This document shows positions 46,770 to 56,875 of a stretch of 64,000 bases of DNA, piece by piece. The notes beneath the pieces were generated by a model, which worked only from the letters and a program-made list of their open reading frames with translations, did no database searches and had not been told where the DNA came from. Source of the stretch: JABFRZ01 sp964631945 (GTDB lineage Bacteria; Planctomycetota; UBA1135; GCA-002686595); the NCBI GenBank assembly GCA_964631945.1, contig CAZWAY010000030.1, positions 1 through 64,000 of the forward strand, read 5' to 3'. The position numbers and the translations under genes are program-made. The number at the start of each line of letters is the position of its first letter. Positions within the stretch are counted from its first letter, which is position 1.

Positions 46770-49700
46770 TCACTGGTCGCTGCCCAGCGCGCGCCCGAGC
46801 TGGTCGCCCGCGCCGCTGCCGGTGACCCTGCCGTCGGCGTTCTCGGCCGGGAGGCTCGCACCCAGGTTGGCCGCGCCGAAGACGTACACGCGTCCGAGAT
46901 CGGTGCCGAAGTTGTCGAGGCCGGGCGCGGTCACGACCATGTCGTCGCGGCCGTTGCCGTCCACGTCCACCAGCGCCACCTGGTTGCCGAACTCGCCCGT
47001 GCTGCCGACCTCGGCCATGAGCACCACGTCCGCCGTGGCCGCGAGGCGATCGGCGAGCGCGGCCCCGCCGCGGAACAGGTAGGCCCGGCCGGAGCCGGAC
47101 TGGTTCGGCGCGCCGATGAGCAGGTCCACCCGTCCGTCGCCGTCCACGTCGCCGGTCGCGAGCGCGGTGCCGAGGCGGGCGCCGGCATCTTCGGCGTCGA
47201 ACACGGCCTTCGCCAGGAATGCGCTGCCACTCGCGAGCGTCGGGCTGCCGAGGAAGACGTAGACCGCGCCCGAGGCCGTGCCCGAACGCGTGCTCGCGGG
47301 CGCGCCGACGATCAGCTCGTCGATGCCGTCGCCCGTCAGGTCGCGCACCGCGATGGACGTCCCGAAGCCCTCGCCGTCCTCCGCGCCGTGCAGCACGACC
47401 CAGGGTTGCGGATCCAGCGCGGCGAAGGCGCCCGGCCCGCCGCGGAAGATGCGCACCTCGCCCGGCTTCCAGGGCGTGCCCGAGTTCGGTCCGAAGGCCG
47501 TCGGCGCACCGACCACGAACTCCGGCCAGCCGTCGCCGTCCAGGTCGCCCGCCGCCAGACTGGTGGCGAAGCCCTCGTTGCCGAACTCGCCGAAGATCAC
47601 CAGGTTGGCCTGCGGCCCGAGGCCCGCGGCGCCGCCCTTGAACACGTGCACGGCGCCGGGCGTCCGCCCCGGCACGCCCACCATCAGGTCGAGCACGCCG
47701 TCGCGGTCGAGGTCGCGCAGGCACAGCGCGGCGCCGAAGCGATCGTTGATGCGTGAGCTGAAGAGCTCGGTGCGCGCCTGGGACGGGATCAGCGGGACGG
47801 GCGAGGGCGACAGCGGACCGCCGAAGACGTACACCGTGCCGGCGTTGCTCGCGCGCAGGTCGTCGCCGGGCGCGCCGATGAGCAGCTCCGAGTGACCGTC
47901 GCCGTCGAGGTCGCCGGCCGCCACCGACACGCTGAAGGACGTGGCCACGCGCGCGGGCAGGGCCTTGAGGTCGGCCTGGGCCGAGGTCTTGTCGAGTATC
48001 GGCAGCGCGGTGCTGAAGAAGACGTTGACCGCCCCCGCGTCGCGTCCGATCGTGTCGTCGCCGGGCGAGCCGAGCAGCAGATCGCCACGCCCGTCGCTGT
48101 CGAGGTCGGTGGCCAGGCGTCGCTGCCAGCGGAAGCCGCGCGCGAGCAGGGCCACGCCGTTGCCATTGGTGAGCTGGACGTCGGCGTCGGTCAGCGCGGG
48201 ACCGGGCGGGACCTCGCACGAGAGGTGCTGGTCGTCGTACACGACCACGTTCGTGGCCGGCACTCCGCCGATCGTGACCTGGTGCGTGCCCGCGCCCTCC
48301 TCGAGGAAGCCGGAGCCGACCACCACCACCATGGAACCGCCCACGGGCTCGCCCATCGAGGGCTCGAGCCGCAGCAGGGCCGGCTTGACGAAGTACTGGA
48401 AGCCGAGCGGCAGGCGCGCGTTGCCCTGGGGCCAGCTCACGCTCACGTCCACCCACGCGCTCGACGCCAGCGGCGGCGCCTGGCAATCGATCGTGTTCCG
48501 GTCCACCACCACCACGCTGGTCGCGGGCGTGGAACCGAAGCTCACGCTCATGCCCGGCAGGAAACCCGCGCCGCTCAGGCGCACCGCGGTCGTGGCCAGG
48601 GTCGGACCGCGCGCGGGCGTGACCCCGGTCACGATCGGCACGATCACCGCGTCGTAGGTGAAGCCGCCGAAGAGCGTGACGCTGCCGTTGGCGTTGGTGA
48701 GCACGACGTCGACCGCCGTGCTCGGCGGGCCGGCCGGCGTGACGCAGGTCAGCTGCGTGTCGCTCTGGACCACCACCGCGGTCGCGGCCACGCCGCCGAA
48801 GCTGAGCGCGTTCGGGCCCGGGGCATCCAGCTGGAAGCCGCTGCCGGTCAGGGTCACGCTGGTGCCGCCGTCGGGCGGGCCGTTGGCGGGCGCGACGGCC
48901 GTGAGCGTGGGCCGCGCGTAGTAGCGATAGCCGCTCGGCAGGAGCGCCGTGCCGTTCACGTTGGCGACCGTGACCTGCACCGCGAGTCCGGCCGTGCCCG
49001 CGGGCACGTTGCACTGGATCGTGGCGTCGCCCAGGACGGAGACGCCGGTGGCCGAGATGCCGCCGAAGGAGACGATGTTCACCGAGGCGCCGTCCGCCAG
49101 GAAGCCGGAGCCCGCCAGCGTGACGCGATTGCCACCCGCGGCCGGGCCGCTGGCGGCCGTGATCGAGGTGAGCGTCGGCCTGGAGTGGTAGCGGAAGTCG
49201 CTCGGGGATTGGGCCGTGCCGTTGGCGTTGGTGAGCGTGAGCGGGACCACCGCTCCGCTCGTGCCCGAGGGCACGCGGCACGTCACGCGGCCGTCGTCGA
49301 AGACCACCACCGAGCCGCCCGGCGTGCCGCCGAACGAGATCTGGGGCACACCGGCCGCGTCGTTCACGAAGCCCGTTCCGCGCACGGTCACCAGCGTTCC
49401 GCCCAGCGAGGTCCCGTCGGGCGGCGAGATCGAGCTGATGGTCGGCAGGCCGTGGTAGCGGTAGCCGGCCACGAGCGAGGCCGAGCCGTTGGCGTTGCCC
49501 AGCACGACCGTCGCGGAGCTGCCGCCGGTCCCGGCCGGGACCGTGCAGGTGAGGCTGGTGTCGGAGAGCACGCTCACGTTGCTGGCCGCCGCGCCACCGA
49601 AGGTGACGGTGTTCGTGCCGGCGCCGCTGGCCTGGAAGCCGCTGCCCGTGAGCGTGACCGTGCCGCCGCCCGCGGCGGGTCCGCTGGCGGGGGAGATCGC

Positions 49701-52700
49701 GCTCAGCGTGGGGCCGGCGGCGAGATAGGTGAAGGCCGCCGCGCGCAGGGCGCTGCCGTTCACGTTGCTCACGCGCACGTCCACGCTCGCTCCGGCCGTG
49801 CCCGCCGGCGTCAGGCACTGCAGCGTGGTGTCGCTCACCACGACCACGCCCGTGGCCGCCACGCCGCCGAAGGTGACGGTGTTGGTCCCGGCCGAGAAGG
49901 CGAGGAAGCCGGTGCCGGTCAGGGTCACGCTCGTGCCGCCCGCGGCCAGGCCGCTGGGCGGAGCCACCGCCGTGAGGGTCGGGGCGGGCGCGTCGAAGCG
50001 GAAGGCCGCCGCGAGCACGACCGAGCCGTTGGCGTTCGACAGGCTCACGTCGACCTGGGTGCCGGCCGGCTGTGCGGCCGCCGTGCAGACCAGGCTGGTG
50101 TCGGAGAGCACGCTCACGCCGCTCGCCGGCACGGTCCCGAACAGCACCGTGTTGGTCCCGGCGCCGTCGGCGAGGAAGCCCGTGCCGGTCAGCGTGACCA
50201 CGGAACTCGCGTTGCTCGAGCCGCGCGACGGCGCGACCGAAGTCAGGGTCGGCAGGGCGTGGCGCCGGTAGGCGGCGTTCAGCGTGGCGCTGCCGTTCTG
50301 GTTGCTCAGGACCACGTCCACCACGGCGCCGCCCGTTCCGGCCGGCGTCAGGCACTGCACGCGAGCGTCGTCGAGCACCACCACACCGGTGGCGGCGACG
50401 CCGCCGAAGCTCACCACGGTCGTGCCCGCGCCCACCGCGGTGAAGCCGGCGCCGTTGAGGGTCACGCTGGTGCCGCCCTGGGCCTTGCCGCTGGTCGGCG
50501 TGAGCGAGGTCAGGCTGGGCGCGCGGTTGTAGCGGTAGGCCCCGCTCAGGGTGGAACTGCCATTGGCGTTGGCGAGGCGCACGTCCACCGTGCTCCCGGG
50601 CGTGCCGGGCGGCGCGACGCAGGTCACGCTGCCGTCGTTGACCGCGACCACGCTGCTGGCCGGCGTGTTCCCGAAGAACACCGAGTTCTGTCCGGCCTCG
50701 TTGGCGACGAAGCCCGAGCCGCTCAGCGTCACGCTGGTGCCGCCGAACTCGCTGCCGCTGGTCGGCGTGAGCGCGACCAGGCTCGGCAGCGCGTTGTAGC
50801 GGAAGCCGCCCGTGCGCACGGCCGTGCCGTTGGCGTTCTGCAGCGAGACGTCCACCAGCGCGGCGGGGGTCCCGCCCGGCGTGGTGCAGGTCAGCGTGGT
50901 GTCGTTGACGACCACCACGTTGGTGGCGGGCGTGCTGCCGAAGAGCACCGTGTTCGGACCGGGCGTATCGCTCTGGAAGCCCGTGCCGCTCAGGCTCACG
51001 ACCGTGCCGCCCGTCGCCGGGCCGCGGCTCGGCGTGAGCGTGGTGAGCGTCGGCAGTGCGTGGTAGCGGAAGGCCGAGGTCTTGCTGCCGCTGCCGTTCG
51101 CGTTGCTGACGGTCACGTCCACGCGCGTGCCCGCCGTCCCGGCCGGCGCGCGGCAAGTCAGGGTGGTGTCGTTCACGACCGCGACCTGGGTCGCGGCCAG
51201 GGCGCCGAAGGTGACCGTGTTCGTCCCGGCTCCGGAGGCCTGGAAGCCGGTGCCCGTGAGCGTGACCAGGGCCCCGCTGGCGGGTCCGTGGTCGGGCGTG
51301 AGCGCGCTCACCAGCGGCGGTGCGCGGTACTGGAAGGCCGCGGCCAGCGTGGCCTCACCGTTCAGGTTCAAGAGGCGCACGTCCACGCGGGCGCCGGGCG
51401 TGCCGGCCGGCGTGGTGCACTCGAGCGTGGTGTCCGACAGCTCGAGCACGTCGAGCGCGGCCACGCCGCCGAACAGCACCAGGTTCGAGCCGGCGCCTTC
51501 GACCAGGAAGCCCTGGCCCTGGAGCGTGACGCGCAGGCCGCCGGTCGCCGCACCGCTCGTGGGTGCGAGCGAGGTCAAGCTCGGCGGAGGGTTGTAGCGG
51601 AAGGCGCCCGCCAGCGTGTCGCTGCCGTTGGCGTTCTCCACCAGCACGTCCACGAGCGCGCCCGCGCTGCCCGCCGGAACATCGCAGGCCGCACTCGCGT
51701 CGCCGAGCACGCTCACGTTGGTGGCCGGGACGCCGCCGAAGCTCACGCGCAGCGCGCCCGCGCCCTGGGCCAGGAAGCCGCTGCCGTTGAGCGTCACGCG
51801 CGTGCCGCCCGCGGCCGGGCCGTGGTCGGGCGTGACCAGCGTGAGGTCGGGCTGGATGGCCCGGTAGGTGAACGCGTTGAACAGGAGGGCGCCGCCGAGA
51901 TTCGTGCGCACGTTGACCGAGACCCGGCGCCCGATGGCTCCGGGCGGAGTCGTGCAGCGCAGGCTCGTGTCGCTGAGCACCACCACGTCGCGCGCCAGGA
52001 CGCCGCCGAAGCTGACCAGCGCGCGACCCTCGCTGAAGCCCTTGCCCGTGAGGAGCACGCTCGTTCCGCCGGTGAAGGGCCCTTCCGCGGGCGAGAGGCT
52101 GGTGAGCGTGGGCGGCGCACCGATCTCGAACGCGCCGGGCAGCACGGCCGTGCCGTTGCTGTTGCTCACCGAGACGTCGTGCTTGCCGATCGTGGCCACG
52201 ACCCGGCAGGTGAGGCGCGTGTCGCTCAGCACGACCACGTCCTGCGCCAGGAAGGTCCCGAAGCGCACCCAGGTCTCGCCGGCCGAGTTGTTCACGAAGC
52301 CCGTGCCGGTCAGCGTGAGCGTCCCGGTGCCGAGCGGCGGGCCCTTGGCGGGCGAGATCGAGAGCAGGGTCGGGAGCGGGTGGTAGCGGTAGGACTGCGG
52401 CAGGCTCGCCGAGCCCAGGTTGTTGTTGACCGCCACGTCCACGGTCGAGCCCGGGACGCCCGGCGCGGCCGAGCAGAACAGGGTCTCGTCGTCCACCGTG
52501 ATCACGTTGTCCGACAGCACGTCGCCGAACTTCACGCGGTTGACGCCGGCCCGCGAGGCCATGAACCCGCGCCCCCGCAGGGTCACGAGGCCCTGTCCGA
52601 GCGAGCTGCCACTGGCCGGTTCGAGCGAGGACAGCGTGGGCGGACGCTTGCCGAAGTGGTACGCGCCCACCAGCGTGGCCGAGCCGTTGGTGTTGGCCAC

Positions 52701-55700
52701 GACCACGTCGACGTAGCCCTGGGCATGGATCGGGGTGCGACAGGTGAGGGTCGTGTCGCTCACGACCGTCACGCTCTTGGCCGCCAGGCCGCCGAAGATG
52801 ACCTGGTTGGCGCCCGCGGCGTTGGCCAGGAAGCCCGTGCCGACGAGGGTCACGAGCGTGTCGCCCGAGGTCGGGCCGATGTCGGGCGCGAGCGAGGCCA
52901 GGGTCGGCAGCGGATGGTAGGCGAAGCCCAGCGCGCTGGTCTGTCCGTTGGCGTTGCTCAGCGTGACCTGCTGCACGCCGCCAGGCGTGCCGGCGGGCGC
53001 GACGCAGGTGAGGGTCGTGTCGTTTACGACGATCACGCCCGTGGCCGGGGTCGCGCCGAAGGACACCAGGTTCGTCCCGGGGGTATCGCTCTGGAAGCCC
53101 GAGCCGGTCAGCTGCACGATCGTGCCGCCGAGTGCGCTGCCCGCCGCCGGTGTGAGCGCCGTCAGGGTCGGCAGCGGGTGGTAACGGAAGCCCAGCGCGA
53201 GGCGCGCGCTGCCGTTGATGTTCGAGAGCTCGACGTCGACCCGGGCCCCGGGCGTTCCGGGCGGCGCCTGGCAGGTCAGGGTGGAGTCGTCCAGCACCGT
53301 CACGGCGCTGGCGGCGAGGCCGCCGAAGCGCACCACGTTGGTGCCGGGCGCGTTGGCCTGGAAGCCGGTGCCCGTGACCTGCACGATGCCCGGCGCGCTG
53401 GCCTTGCCGCTCGGCGGCGTGAGGGCCACGAGGCTGGGCGCCGGCACCGAGTAGCTGAAGCCGCCCGTGAGCGTGCCCGAACCGTTGGCGTTGGAGACGA
53501 CCACGTCCACCACCGCGTTCACGATCCCCGGCGGCGAGGTGCAGGTGAGCGTGCCGTCGTTCAGCACGACCACGTTCGACGCCAGCGCACCGCCGATGGT
53601 GACCACGTTCGGGCCGGGCGTATCGACCTGGAAGCCACCGCCGCTCAGGGTCAGCGCCGTGCCGCCCTGGAACGTGCCCTTGTTGGGGGTCACGGCCGTG
53701 ACGCGCGGCCGCGCGTAGTAGCGATAGCCCCCGACCAGCGTGGCCGTGCCACGCGCGTTGGTGAGCACCACGTCCACGCTCGTGCCCGGCGTGCCGACGG
53801 GCGCGTTGCAGCGCACGGCCTGGTCGCCGACGATGGCCACGGAGGTGGCGGGAATGCCGCCGAAGGTGATGGTGGGCGTGCCGGCCTGATCGTTGACGAA
53901 GCCCGAGCCGCTGAGCGTGACGCGCAGCTGGCTGGTGGCCGCGCCGCCGGCCGGCGAGGCCGAGAGCAGGGTCGGGGCGGTGTGGTAGCGGAAGGCGCCG
54001 ACCAGCGTGCTCGTGCCGTTCTGGTTCACGAGGATCAGGTCGACCGTCGCGCCCGGGGTACCCGGCGGAAGCGCGCAGGTGAGCGTGGTGTCGCTCAGCA
54101 CCTCGACGCTCGAGGCGGCGACGCCGCCCGCGACCACGAAGGGTGCGCCCGCGTCGTTGTCGAGGAAGCCGCTGCCGGTGACCGTCGCGGGCGTGAAGGT
54201 GCCCGCGTGTCCATGGTTCGGCGAGACCGAGGTCAGCGTCGGCACCGGGTTGTAGCGGAACGCCGCCGGGGCGGTGACCGTCCCGTTGGCGTTCGAGACC
54301 TGCACGTCCACCAGCGCGAGCGGCGTGCCCGCGGGCGTGTTGCAGCTCAGCGTGCCGTCGTCCAGCACGTTCACCGCGCTGGCCAGGACTCCGCCGAAGC
54401 GCACGCTCGTCGCTCCGGCCGGACCGTTCAGGAAGCCGCTGCCGGCGATCGTCACGCTGGTGCCGCCCAGCGAGGTCCCGGTGCTCGGCGTGAGCGTGTT
54501 CACCGCCAGTGGCAGCGCGTAGGTGTAGGCCAGCGGCAGCGTGGCGATGCCGTTCAGGTTGGAGACCGTCACGTTGACGGTCGTGCCCGCCGCGCCCGCC
54601 GGCGCGAGGCAGGTGAGCGAACCGTCCGACTTGATCGAGAGCTGCGTGGCGCGGATGCCGCCGAACCGCACCTGGTTCAGACCGGGCGTGTCCACCTGGA
54701 AGCCCGAGCCCGTCAGCGTGATCAGGGTTCCGCCGCTGGCGCGTCCGGTGCCGGGTGTCAGCGCGGTGATGCGCGGCAGCGCGTTGTAGCGGTAGCCGAT
54801 GAAGCTCGCGCTCCCGGCGCTGTTCGTGACCACCACACTCACCGTCGTGCCGGCGACGCCGCTCGGCGCGACGCACGAGAGGCTGGTGTCCGACAGGACC
54901 GTCACCGAGGTGGCCGGGAGGCCGTCGAAGGTGACCCCCGGGGTCTCGCCCGTGCCCGTGAAGGAGGTGCCCGTCACGATCACGGCCGTTCCCCCCAGGG
55001 AGGTGCCGTTGGCGGGCTGCAGGGCCGTGATGGACAGGTTGGTGTCGTAGCGGAAGGCGGCCGGGAGCGTGGCCAGCCCGTTCGCATTGCTCAGCGAGAG
55101 CGCGACCGTGGCGCCGGGCGTACCGGCGGGCGTGCGCACGGTCAGCAGCGAGTCGCTCTTGATCGACAGGCCGGTGCCGAGCACGGTGCCGAAGCGCACC
55201 TCGGTCGTGCCGCCTCCGAGGAAGCCCGAGCCGCGCACCTGGATGGTGGTGCCGCCGTGCAGGTCGCCGCTGGCCGGCAGGATCGAGGTCAGCGTGGGCA
55301 GTGCGTTGTAGAAGAACGTGCCCGCGTAGAGCGCCTTGCCGTTGTTGTTGACCACGCCCACCACGACCAGCTGGCCCGGGGGGCCGGCGGGGCTGGTGCA
55401 GGTCAGCGTGGTGTCGTTCAGCACGACCACGTTGGAGGCGTCGCGGCCGTCGATCAGCACGCGGTGCTGGCCGGCACCCGCGGCCAGGAACGAGAGGCCG
55501 GTCAGGGTCAGCGCGGTCCCACCCAGGGAAGTCCCCGTGAGCGGGGTGACGTCCAGCAGGCTGGGCGGGGTCGAGACCAGCTCCACGTTGCCGTGCGCGT
55601 CGATGACCTCGCGCTGGCCCGGGACCGGCGCACAGGGCGCGCTCGGCTGGCTGCCGCGGATCACCATGCGGTTCGTCGGGTCGTTGCGGATGTCGAGCAC

Positions 55701-56468
55701 CAGGTCGATCGAACCCGCCGTGTGGCCCGGCCGATGGAAGGTCCACAACTTGCCGAGCGGTGAGCTGTAGCTCGAGAGCTCCTGCAGGCAGGTCGTGCCG
55801 GCCGGCATCATCCGGAACAGGGCGCGATCCGCGCTGGTCCAGCTCATGCCGTTGACCAGCGGGAGGTCGGCGGGGTGGAAGGCGATCTCGAGGATGCGGT
55901 AGCCGAGGCGTTCCAGCTCGCGGTTGCAGGCCGGATTGACGTGGTCGCCGTGCCCGTGGGGCACGAGGATGCGCAGCGGCGTCTGGGCCGGATCCTTGCC
56001 CATGCAATAGCGGATGACCTGGTCGACGCGCTCCATGTCGTAGGCCGCGTCGAACAGGTTGGCGCCCGGGATGTTGCCGTAGCCCGAGCCGTACAGCAGC
56101 ACCTCGCCGCCCGTCAGCTCGATGATGTAGATGCAGACGTTGCCGCCGACCCCGCCGGTGGCCGAGGCGCGCACGCCGTAGACGCAGTAGAAGCCGAGCC
56201 CGTCGTCGCCCGTGATGGGCACGAAGTCGGCGTTGGTCTTGATCGGGGTGCCGCGGTTGACGCGCGAGTTGTCGACCGAGCAGATCCCGGCCGTCATCTT
56301 GCCGCCCAGGGTCTGGCTGCGCAGGGGGTTGCGCGCGGGCGTCGGGCCGCCGTAGCCGACCAGGTGGACGCAGTCGTCCTCACCCTCGGCGGGACGAGCT
56401 TGCGACAGCGGTGCGAGCAGGACGGCTGCGACGAGCACGACCGCGCTCTGCCGGACGAGAGCGAGCAT
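46770..56468 (-). CDS. Giant secreted protein: metallo-beta-lactamase fold, 28 TIG/IPT repeats, seven FG-GAP blades
   Basis: 3232 residues with a Sec signal peptide (MLALVRQSAVVLVAAVLLAP). Residues about 30-290 form a metallo-beta-lactamase domain: HGHGDH at 171-176 and a further metal ligand in HRPGHTAGSIDLVL. Then 28 TIG/IPT modules of about 88 residues follow, each opening like PTLTSLTPTSGKAQGGTSVT and containing a phrase such as VVVNDTTLTCVAPAGTPG. The C-terminal 450 residues hold seven FG-GAP blades (DLDGDGHSELLIGAPGDD and similar), an integrin-alpha-like Ca-binding propeller. A stalk of beta-sandwiches carrying a hydrolase at one end and a binding propeller at the other is the obvious picture. 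The substrate is unknown. The reading frame is intact throughout. Confidence 0.93.
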   Translation of the reverse strand: MLALVRQSAVVLVAAVLLAPLSQARPAEGEDDCVHLVGYGGPTPARNPLRSQTLGGKMTAGICSVDNSRVNRGTPIKTNADFVPITGDDGLGFYCVYGVRASATGGVGGNVCIYIIELTGGEVLLYGSGYGNIPGANLFDAAYDMERVDQVIRYCMGKDPAQTPLRILVPHGHGDHVNPACNRELERLGYRILEIAFHPADLPLVNGMSWTSADRALFRMMPAGTTCLQELSSYSSPLGKLWTFHRPGHTAGSIDLVLDIRNDPTNRMVIRGSQPSAPCAPVPGQREVIDAHGNVELVSTPPSLLDVTPLTGTSLGGTALTLTGLSFLAAGAGQHRVLIDGRDASNVVVLNDTTLTCTSPAGPPGQLVVVGVVNNNGKALYAGTFFYNALPTLTSILPASGDLHGGTTIQVRGSGFLGGGTTEVRFGTVLGTGLSIKSDSLLTVRTPAGTPGATVALSLSNANGLATLPAAFRYDTNLSITALQPANGTSLGGTAVIVTGTSFTGTGETPGVTFDGLPATSVTVLSDTSLSCVAPSGVAGTTVSVVVTNSAGSASFIGYRYNALPRITALTPGTGRASGGTLITLTGSGFQVDTPGLNQVRFGGIRATQLSIKSDGSLTCLAPAGAAGTTVNVTVSNLNGIATLPLAYTYALPLAVNTLTPSTGTSLGGTSVTIAGSGFLNGPAGATSVRFGGVLASAVNVLDDGTLSCNTPAGTPLALVDVQVSNANGTVTAPAAFRYNPVPTLTSVSPNHGHAGTFTPATVTGSGFLDNDAGAPFVVAGGVAASSVEVLSDTTLTCALPPGTPGATVDLILVNQNGTSTLVGAFRYHTAPTLLSASPAGGAATSQLRVTLSGSGFVNDQAGTPTITFGGIPATSVAIVGDQAVRCNAPVGTPGTSVDVVLTNARGTATLVGGYRYYARPRVTAVTPNKGTFQGGTALTLSGGGFQVDTPGPNVVTIGGALASNVVVLNDGTLTCTSPPGIVNAVVDVVVSNANGSGTLTGGFSYSVPAPSLVALTPPSGKASAPGIVQVTGTGFQANAPGTNVVRFGGLAASAVTVLDDSTLTCQAPPGTPGARVDVELSNINGSARLALGFRYHPLPTLTALTPAAGSALGGTIVQLTGSGFQSDTPGTNLVSFGATPATGVIVVNDTTLTCVAPAGTPGGVQQVTLSNANGQTSALGFAYHPLPTLASLAPDIGPTSGDTLVTLVGTGFLANAAGANQVIFGGLAAKSVTVVSDTTLTCRTPIHAQGYVDVVVANTNGSATLVGAYHFGKRPPTLSSLEPASGSSLGQGLVTLRGRGFMASRAGVNRVKFGDVLSDNVITVDDETLFCSAAPGVPGSTVDVAVNNNLGSASLPQSYRYHPLPTLLSISPAKGPPLGTGTLTLTGTGFVNNSAGETWVRFGTFLAQDVVVLSDTRLTCRVVATIGKHDVSVSNSNGTAVLPGAFEIGAPPTLTSLSPAEGPFTGGTSVLLTGKGFSEGRALVSFGGVLARDVVVLSDTSLRCTTPPGAIGRRVSVNVRTNLGGALLFNAFTYRAIQPDLTLVTPDHGPAAGGTRVTLNGSGFLAQGAGALRVSFGGVPATNVSVLGDASAACDVPAGSAGALVDVLVENANGSDTLAGAFRYNPPPSLTSLAPTSGAATGGLRVTLQGQGFLVEGAGSNLVLFGGVAALDVLELSDTTLECTTPAGTPGARVDVRLLNLNGEATLAAAFQYRAPPLVSALTPDHGPASGALVTLTGTGFQASGAGTNTVTFGALAATQVAVVNDTTLTCRAPAGTAGTRVDVTVSNANGSGSKTSAFRYHALPTLTTLTPSRGPATGGTVVSLSGTGFQSDTPGPNTVLFGSTPATNVVVVNDTTLTCTTPGGTPAALVDVSLQNANGTAVRTGGFRYNALPSLVALTPTSGSEFGGTSVTLSGSGFVANEAGQNSVFFGNTPASSVVAVNDGSVTCVAPPGTPGSTVDVRLANANGSSTLSGAYRYNRAPSLTSLTPTSGKAQGGTSVTLNGAGFTAVGAGTTVVSFGGVAATGVVVLDDARVQCLTPAGTGGAVVDVVLSNQNGSATLNAAYRRHALPTLTSVAPSRGSSNASSVVTLTGTGFLADGAGTNTVLFGTVPASGVSVLSDTSLVCTAAAQPAGTQVDVSLSNANGSVVLAAAFRFDAPAPTLTAVAPPSGLAAGGTSVTLTGTGFLAFSAGTNTVTFGGVAATGVVVVSDTTLQCLTPAGTAGASVDVRVSNVNGSALRAAAFTYLAAGPTLSAISPASGPAAGGGTVTLTGSGFQASGAGTNTVTFGGAAASNVSVLSDTSLTCTVPAGTGGSSATVVLGNANGSASLVAGYRYHGLPTISSISPPDGTSLGGTLVTVRGTGFVNDAAGVPQISFGGTPGGSVVVFDDGRVTCRVPSGTSGAVVPLTLTNANGTAQSPSDFRYHSRPTLTSITAASGPAAGGNRVTLAGSGFLADGASVNIVSFGGISATGVSVLGDATIQCNVPAGTAGLAVQVTVANVNGTALLPSGYRYYARPTLTAVAPANGPPDGGTSVTLTGSGFQLDAPGPNALSFGGVAATAVVVQSDTQLTCVTPAGPPSTAVDVVLTNANGSVTLFGGFTYDAVIVPIVTGVTPARGPTLATTAVRLSGAGFLPGMSVSFGSTPATSVVVVDRNTIDCQAPPLASSAWVDVSVSWPQGNARLPLGFQYFVKPALLRLEPSMGEPVGGSMVVVVGSGFLEEGAGTHQVTIGGVPATNVVVYDDQHLSCEVPPGPALTDADVQLTNGNGVALLARGFRWQRRLATDLDSDGRGDLLLGSPGDDTIGRDAGAVNVFFSTALPILDKTSAQADLKALPARVATSFSVSVAAGDLDGDGHSELLIGAPGDDLRASNAGTVYVFGGPLSPSPVPLIPSQARTELFSSRINDRFGAALCLRDLDRDGVLDLMVGVPGRTPGAVHVFKGGAAGLGPQANLVIFGEFGNEGFATSLAAGDLDGDGWPEFVVGAPTAFGPNSGTPWKPGEVRIFRGGPGAFAALDPQPWVVLHGAEDGEGFGTSIAVRDLTGDGIDELIVGAPASTRSGTASGAVYVFLGSPTLASGSAFLAKAVFDAEDAGARLGTALATGDVDGDGRVDLLIGAPNQSGSGRAYLFRGGAALADRLAATADVVLMAEVGSTGEFGNQVALVDVDGNGRDDMVVTAPGLDNFGTDLGRVYVFGAANLGASLPAENADGRVTGSGAGDQLGRALGSDQ
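48122..55575 (-). repeat. Tandem TIG/IPT coding repeats (28 units)
   Basis: Repeating unit of about 250-270 bp on the minus strand, matching the 28 protein modules. The nucleotide repeats are diverged, not identical, so they look old and in-frame rather than recently amplified. They also create long false open frames on both strands. Confidence 0.85.
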
Positions 56469-56875
56469 AGGGGGGTATCCGGGTGGAAGGGGTATCTGCC
56501 GAAACCTATCCCCTCTGGAGCGTGGGGGAGGATCACAGGCGTGAGTTGTGCTCGCACTCGCGTGGCCAGCGGAAAGGGCTTCCGAGATCGCGGACTCTCG
56601 ACGTCCGCCGCGCGCGTCGCAGGCAGAACGGAGTTCCCGCGCGCCGCGCCGGCGGGGGGCGCGCGCGCCGGGAGCGCCGGCCGGAGCGCGCCACGCCGAG
56701 CTCCCGTTCCGAGCTCGGCCCCGACTCCGTCCGCTGCATCCCCAGGCCCTCCCCCGGCCTCCGTCCCGGGCCGGGGCCCGTTCCCATGCAAGGAAGTCGT
56801 CAGGGGCGCGCTCGAGCCTCGCCCGGGCGCGCCGAGCCCCTACACTGTCGCCCCCCCTGTCCCCCAGCGCTCCCC
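56469..56875. other. 407-bp divergent intergenic region
   Basis: Separates the giant protein (minus) from the S46 peptidase (plus). GGGGTATC occurs twice in direct orientation (56472-56479, 56489-56496) with a 17-bp period just before the giant gene and could bind a regulator. No gene or clear promoter was recognised in the rest. Confidence 0.45.

Noticed and set aside
48122..55575. CRISPR array or satellite DNA
   Set aside because: The repeats are long, diverged and in a continuous reading frame; there is no short repeat-spacer pattern and no cas gene.
47892..55763. 2623-codon plus-strand frame and further long minus frames (46594-51156, 51355-56007) over the TIG region
   Set aside because: These are periodic shadows of the 28 TIG repeats; only the 46770-56468 frame has a signal peptide and recognisable domains.
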